Below, piece after piece: positions 5,598 through 6,295 of a stretch of DNA of 6,295 nucleotides. Source of the DNA: Nitrospira defluvii (GTDB taxonomy: Bacteria; Nitrospirota; Nitrospiria; Nitrospirales; Nitrospiraceae). The stretch is from contig JACQHN010000534.1 of the NCBI GenBank assembly GCA_016199015.1, forward strand, positions 1-6,295. The letters are read 5' to 3'. The position numbers and the translations under genes are program-made. The number at the start of each line of letters is the position of its first letter. Position 1 is the stretch's first letter. Under the pieces are notes generated by a model, which was not told the DNA's origin, did no database searches, and saw only the letters and a program-made list of their open reading frames with translations.

Positions 5598-6140
5598 TTA
5601 AGCGGTCGCAGTGGCTTCAGTGAGACGCGGCAATAATTCGTATTCCAGCAGATCGGCGACACGAACAGGGTCGGCGCTGGATCGCGCTCCCAATAATTCC
5701 TGAATCCATGGGAGCAGTGTAGCCGATGACAGGCCTGCGACGCCTTGGGTGTGGCCGGTCTCTAACATCTCCGTGTAATCCGCGAGGCGCCCCAGCCAGA
5801 TATCGATCGATCCAACCTGGCCGGTTCCCGATCGCAAAGGTGTGAGCAAGACCTGCCCATCCGCTCGCAACTGGGCGGCGAAGCGGTCGATGGCCTGCTT
5901 CGCCTCGGTAATGATGCAGTGCAGGGACTTGGAAACGGCCTGCACCGCACCCAGATCCTTTCCCGGTTGATTGAGGAAGGCCGGTGCAAGATCTCGGTCG
6001 CTAATCGCCTTACCGCCGATGGTTAACGACGTTACGATGCGGTGCTTCGCATGAGCCTTGTCGCTGAGATAGGCCAGCGCGTCCATCAGGGACGTGTCAT
6101 CAGACAACTGCCACTGTTCTCCATCGAGGGTAATGTGCAT
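5598..6140 (-). CDS. Uncharacterised protein upstream of flagellin, possible beta-grasp N-terminus
   Basis: I do not recognise a named family for this 180-residue protein. The N-terminal 50 residues (MHITLDGEQWQL, then SLMDALAYLS, RIVTSLTIGGKAI and a DRDL turn) alternate strand-helix-strand in a way that resembles a small ubiquitin/ThiS-like beta-grasp fold. No C-terminal Gly-Gly of a sulfur carrier is present, because the chain continues. Residues 60-180 look helical: VSKSLHCIITEAKQAIDRF, a central SIDIWLGRLADYTEML, a LLPWIQELL helix and an acidic end VADLLEYELLPRL. No signal peptide or membrane segment is seen. AAGGAG lies seven bases before ATG 6140, so it is very likely translated. It lies on the same strand just before fliC, but the fliC promoter is downstream of its stop, so it is probably a separate unit. 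A flagellar or motility role is only a guess from position. Confidence 0.85.
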   Translation of the reverse strand: MHITLDGEQWQLSDDTSLMDALAYLSDKAHAKHRIVTSLTIGGKAISDRDLAPAFLNQPGKDLGAVQAVSKSLHCIITEAKQAIDRFAAQLRADGQVLLTPLRSGTGQVGSIDIWLGRLADYTEMLETGHTQGVAGLSSATLLPWIQELLGARSSADPVRVADLLEYELLPRLTEATATA

Positions 6141-6180
6141 GGCGAGACTCCTTCAGAATATTGTCCAATCGATCGCACTG

Positions 6181-6295
6181 GCCTGCTAGCCCGCATTATT
6201 CACGAAGGCTTCTACTGCAACCGCCGATACGCCGCTGCGACAAGCCTGACGGCGGGCGGGCTCGCCCCTCGGTCGGTCAACATCCTGTTCAAGGA
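6181..6295. repeat. Possible dispersed intergenic repeat, cut by the window edge
   Basis: From GCTAGC (6185-6190) to the window end the sequence contains CCCGCATTATTCACGAAGGC, then a GC-rich part with a 5-bp hairpin (GGGCG 6254-6258, CGCCC 6263-6267). It is open in two plus-strand frames but has no start codon context, and one frame reads ARIIHEGFYC. From memory, this wording resembles a short sequence found many times between genes in Nitrospira-type genomes, often mis-called as protein. That recollection cannot be verified here. The 155 bases between 6141 and the window edge otherwise show only the ribosome binding site of the neighbouring gene and no clear promoter. Confidence 0.3.

Noticed and set aside
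6204..6230. Sigma-28-like pair on the plus strand (GAAGGCTT, 11 bases, GCCGATAC)
   Set aside because: The -10 is one base off and the -35 matches only five of eight; it lies in repeat-like DNA with no visible gene ahead, and GCCGAT alone is common in this GC-rich sequence.
1..6295. CRISPR arrays, tRNA or rRNA genes, transposase genes
   Set aside because: No regularly spaced direct repeats, cloverleaf sequences, rRNA segments or transposase reading frames were seen on either strand.

Overview
The window looks like a flagellar late-gene locus from a motile Gram-negative bacterium of moderately high GC content. Gene families, gene order and the style of the MinD-like ATPase fit Nitrospira or a relative in the Nitrospirota. 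That taxonomic call is inference: there is no rRNA or other marker here, and deltaproteobacteria-like lineages remain possible.

Layout, left to right. A plus-strand MinD/ParA-type P-loop ATPase gene (about 60/96 to 1025) ends in a short hairpin plus T-tract, and converges with everything else, which is on the minus strand. Read in the direction of transcription from the right end, the minus strand holds: an unrecognised 180-residue protein with a possible small beta-grasp N-terminus (6140-5598); a 238-bp gap with a good sigma-28 (FliA) promoter and a structured leader; flagellin fliC (5359-4532); a perfect 13-bp hairpin; flaG (4464-4105); filament cap fliD (4077-2695); export chaperone fliS (2680-2288); a FliT-like chaperone overlapping the fliS end (2301-1957); a 307-bp gap that may hide a tiny gene; and a PilZ-domain protein (1649-1038).

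How the genes work together. FliC forms the filament, FliD caps it and is needed for polymerisation, FliS is the flagellin export chaperone, FliT-like proteins are FliD chaperones, and FlaG is a filament-associated accessory factor. The cluster is therefore a filament-assembly module under the late sigma factor. A PilZ protein at its end suggests that cyclic-di-GMP input is linked to motility. The MinD-like ATPase could act in positioning, but nothing in the sequence fixes that role.

The most interesting region is the fliC leader. A near-consensus sigma-28 -10 element gives an mRNA leader of about 127 nt with four GGA motifs. One (CACGGACG) matches the CsrA consensus CANGGANG and has its GGA in the loop of a 7-bp hairpin. 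Another is the Shine-Dalgarno itself, in the loop of a small hairpin. This resembles the CsrA control of flagellin known from Bacillus hag, but it is only a prediction here. Other points worth a look are the hairpin between fliC and flaG, the unknown 180-residue protein, a small frame at 1705-1902 with coding-like composition, and a repeat-like segment at the right end.
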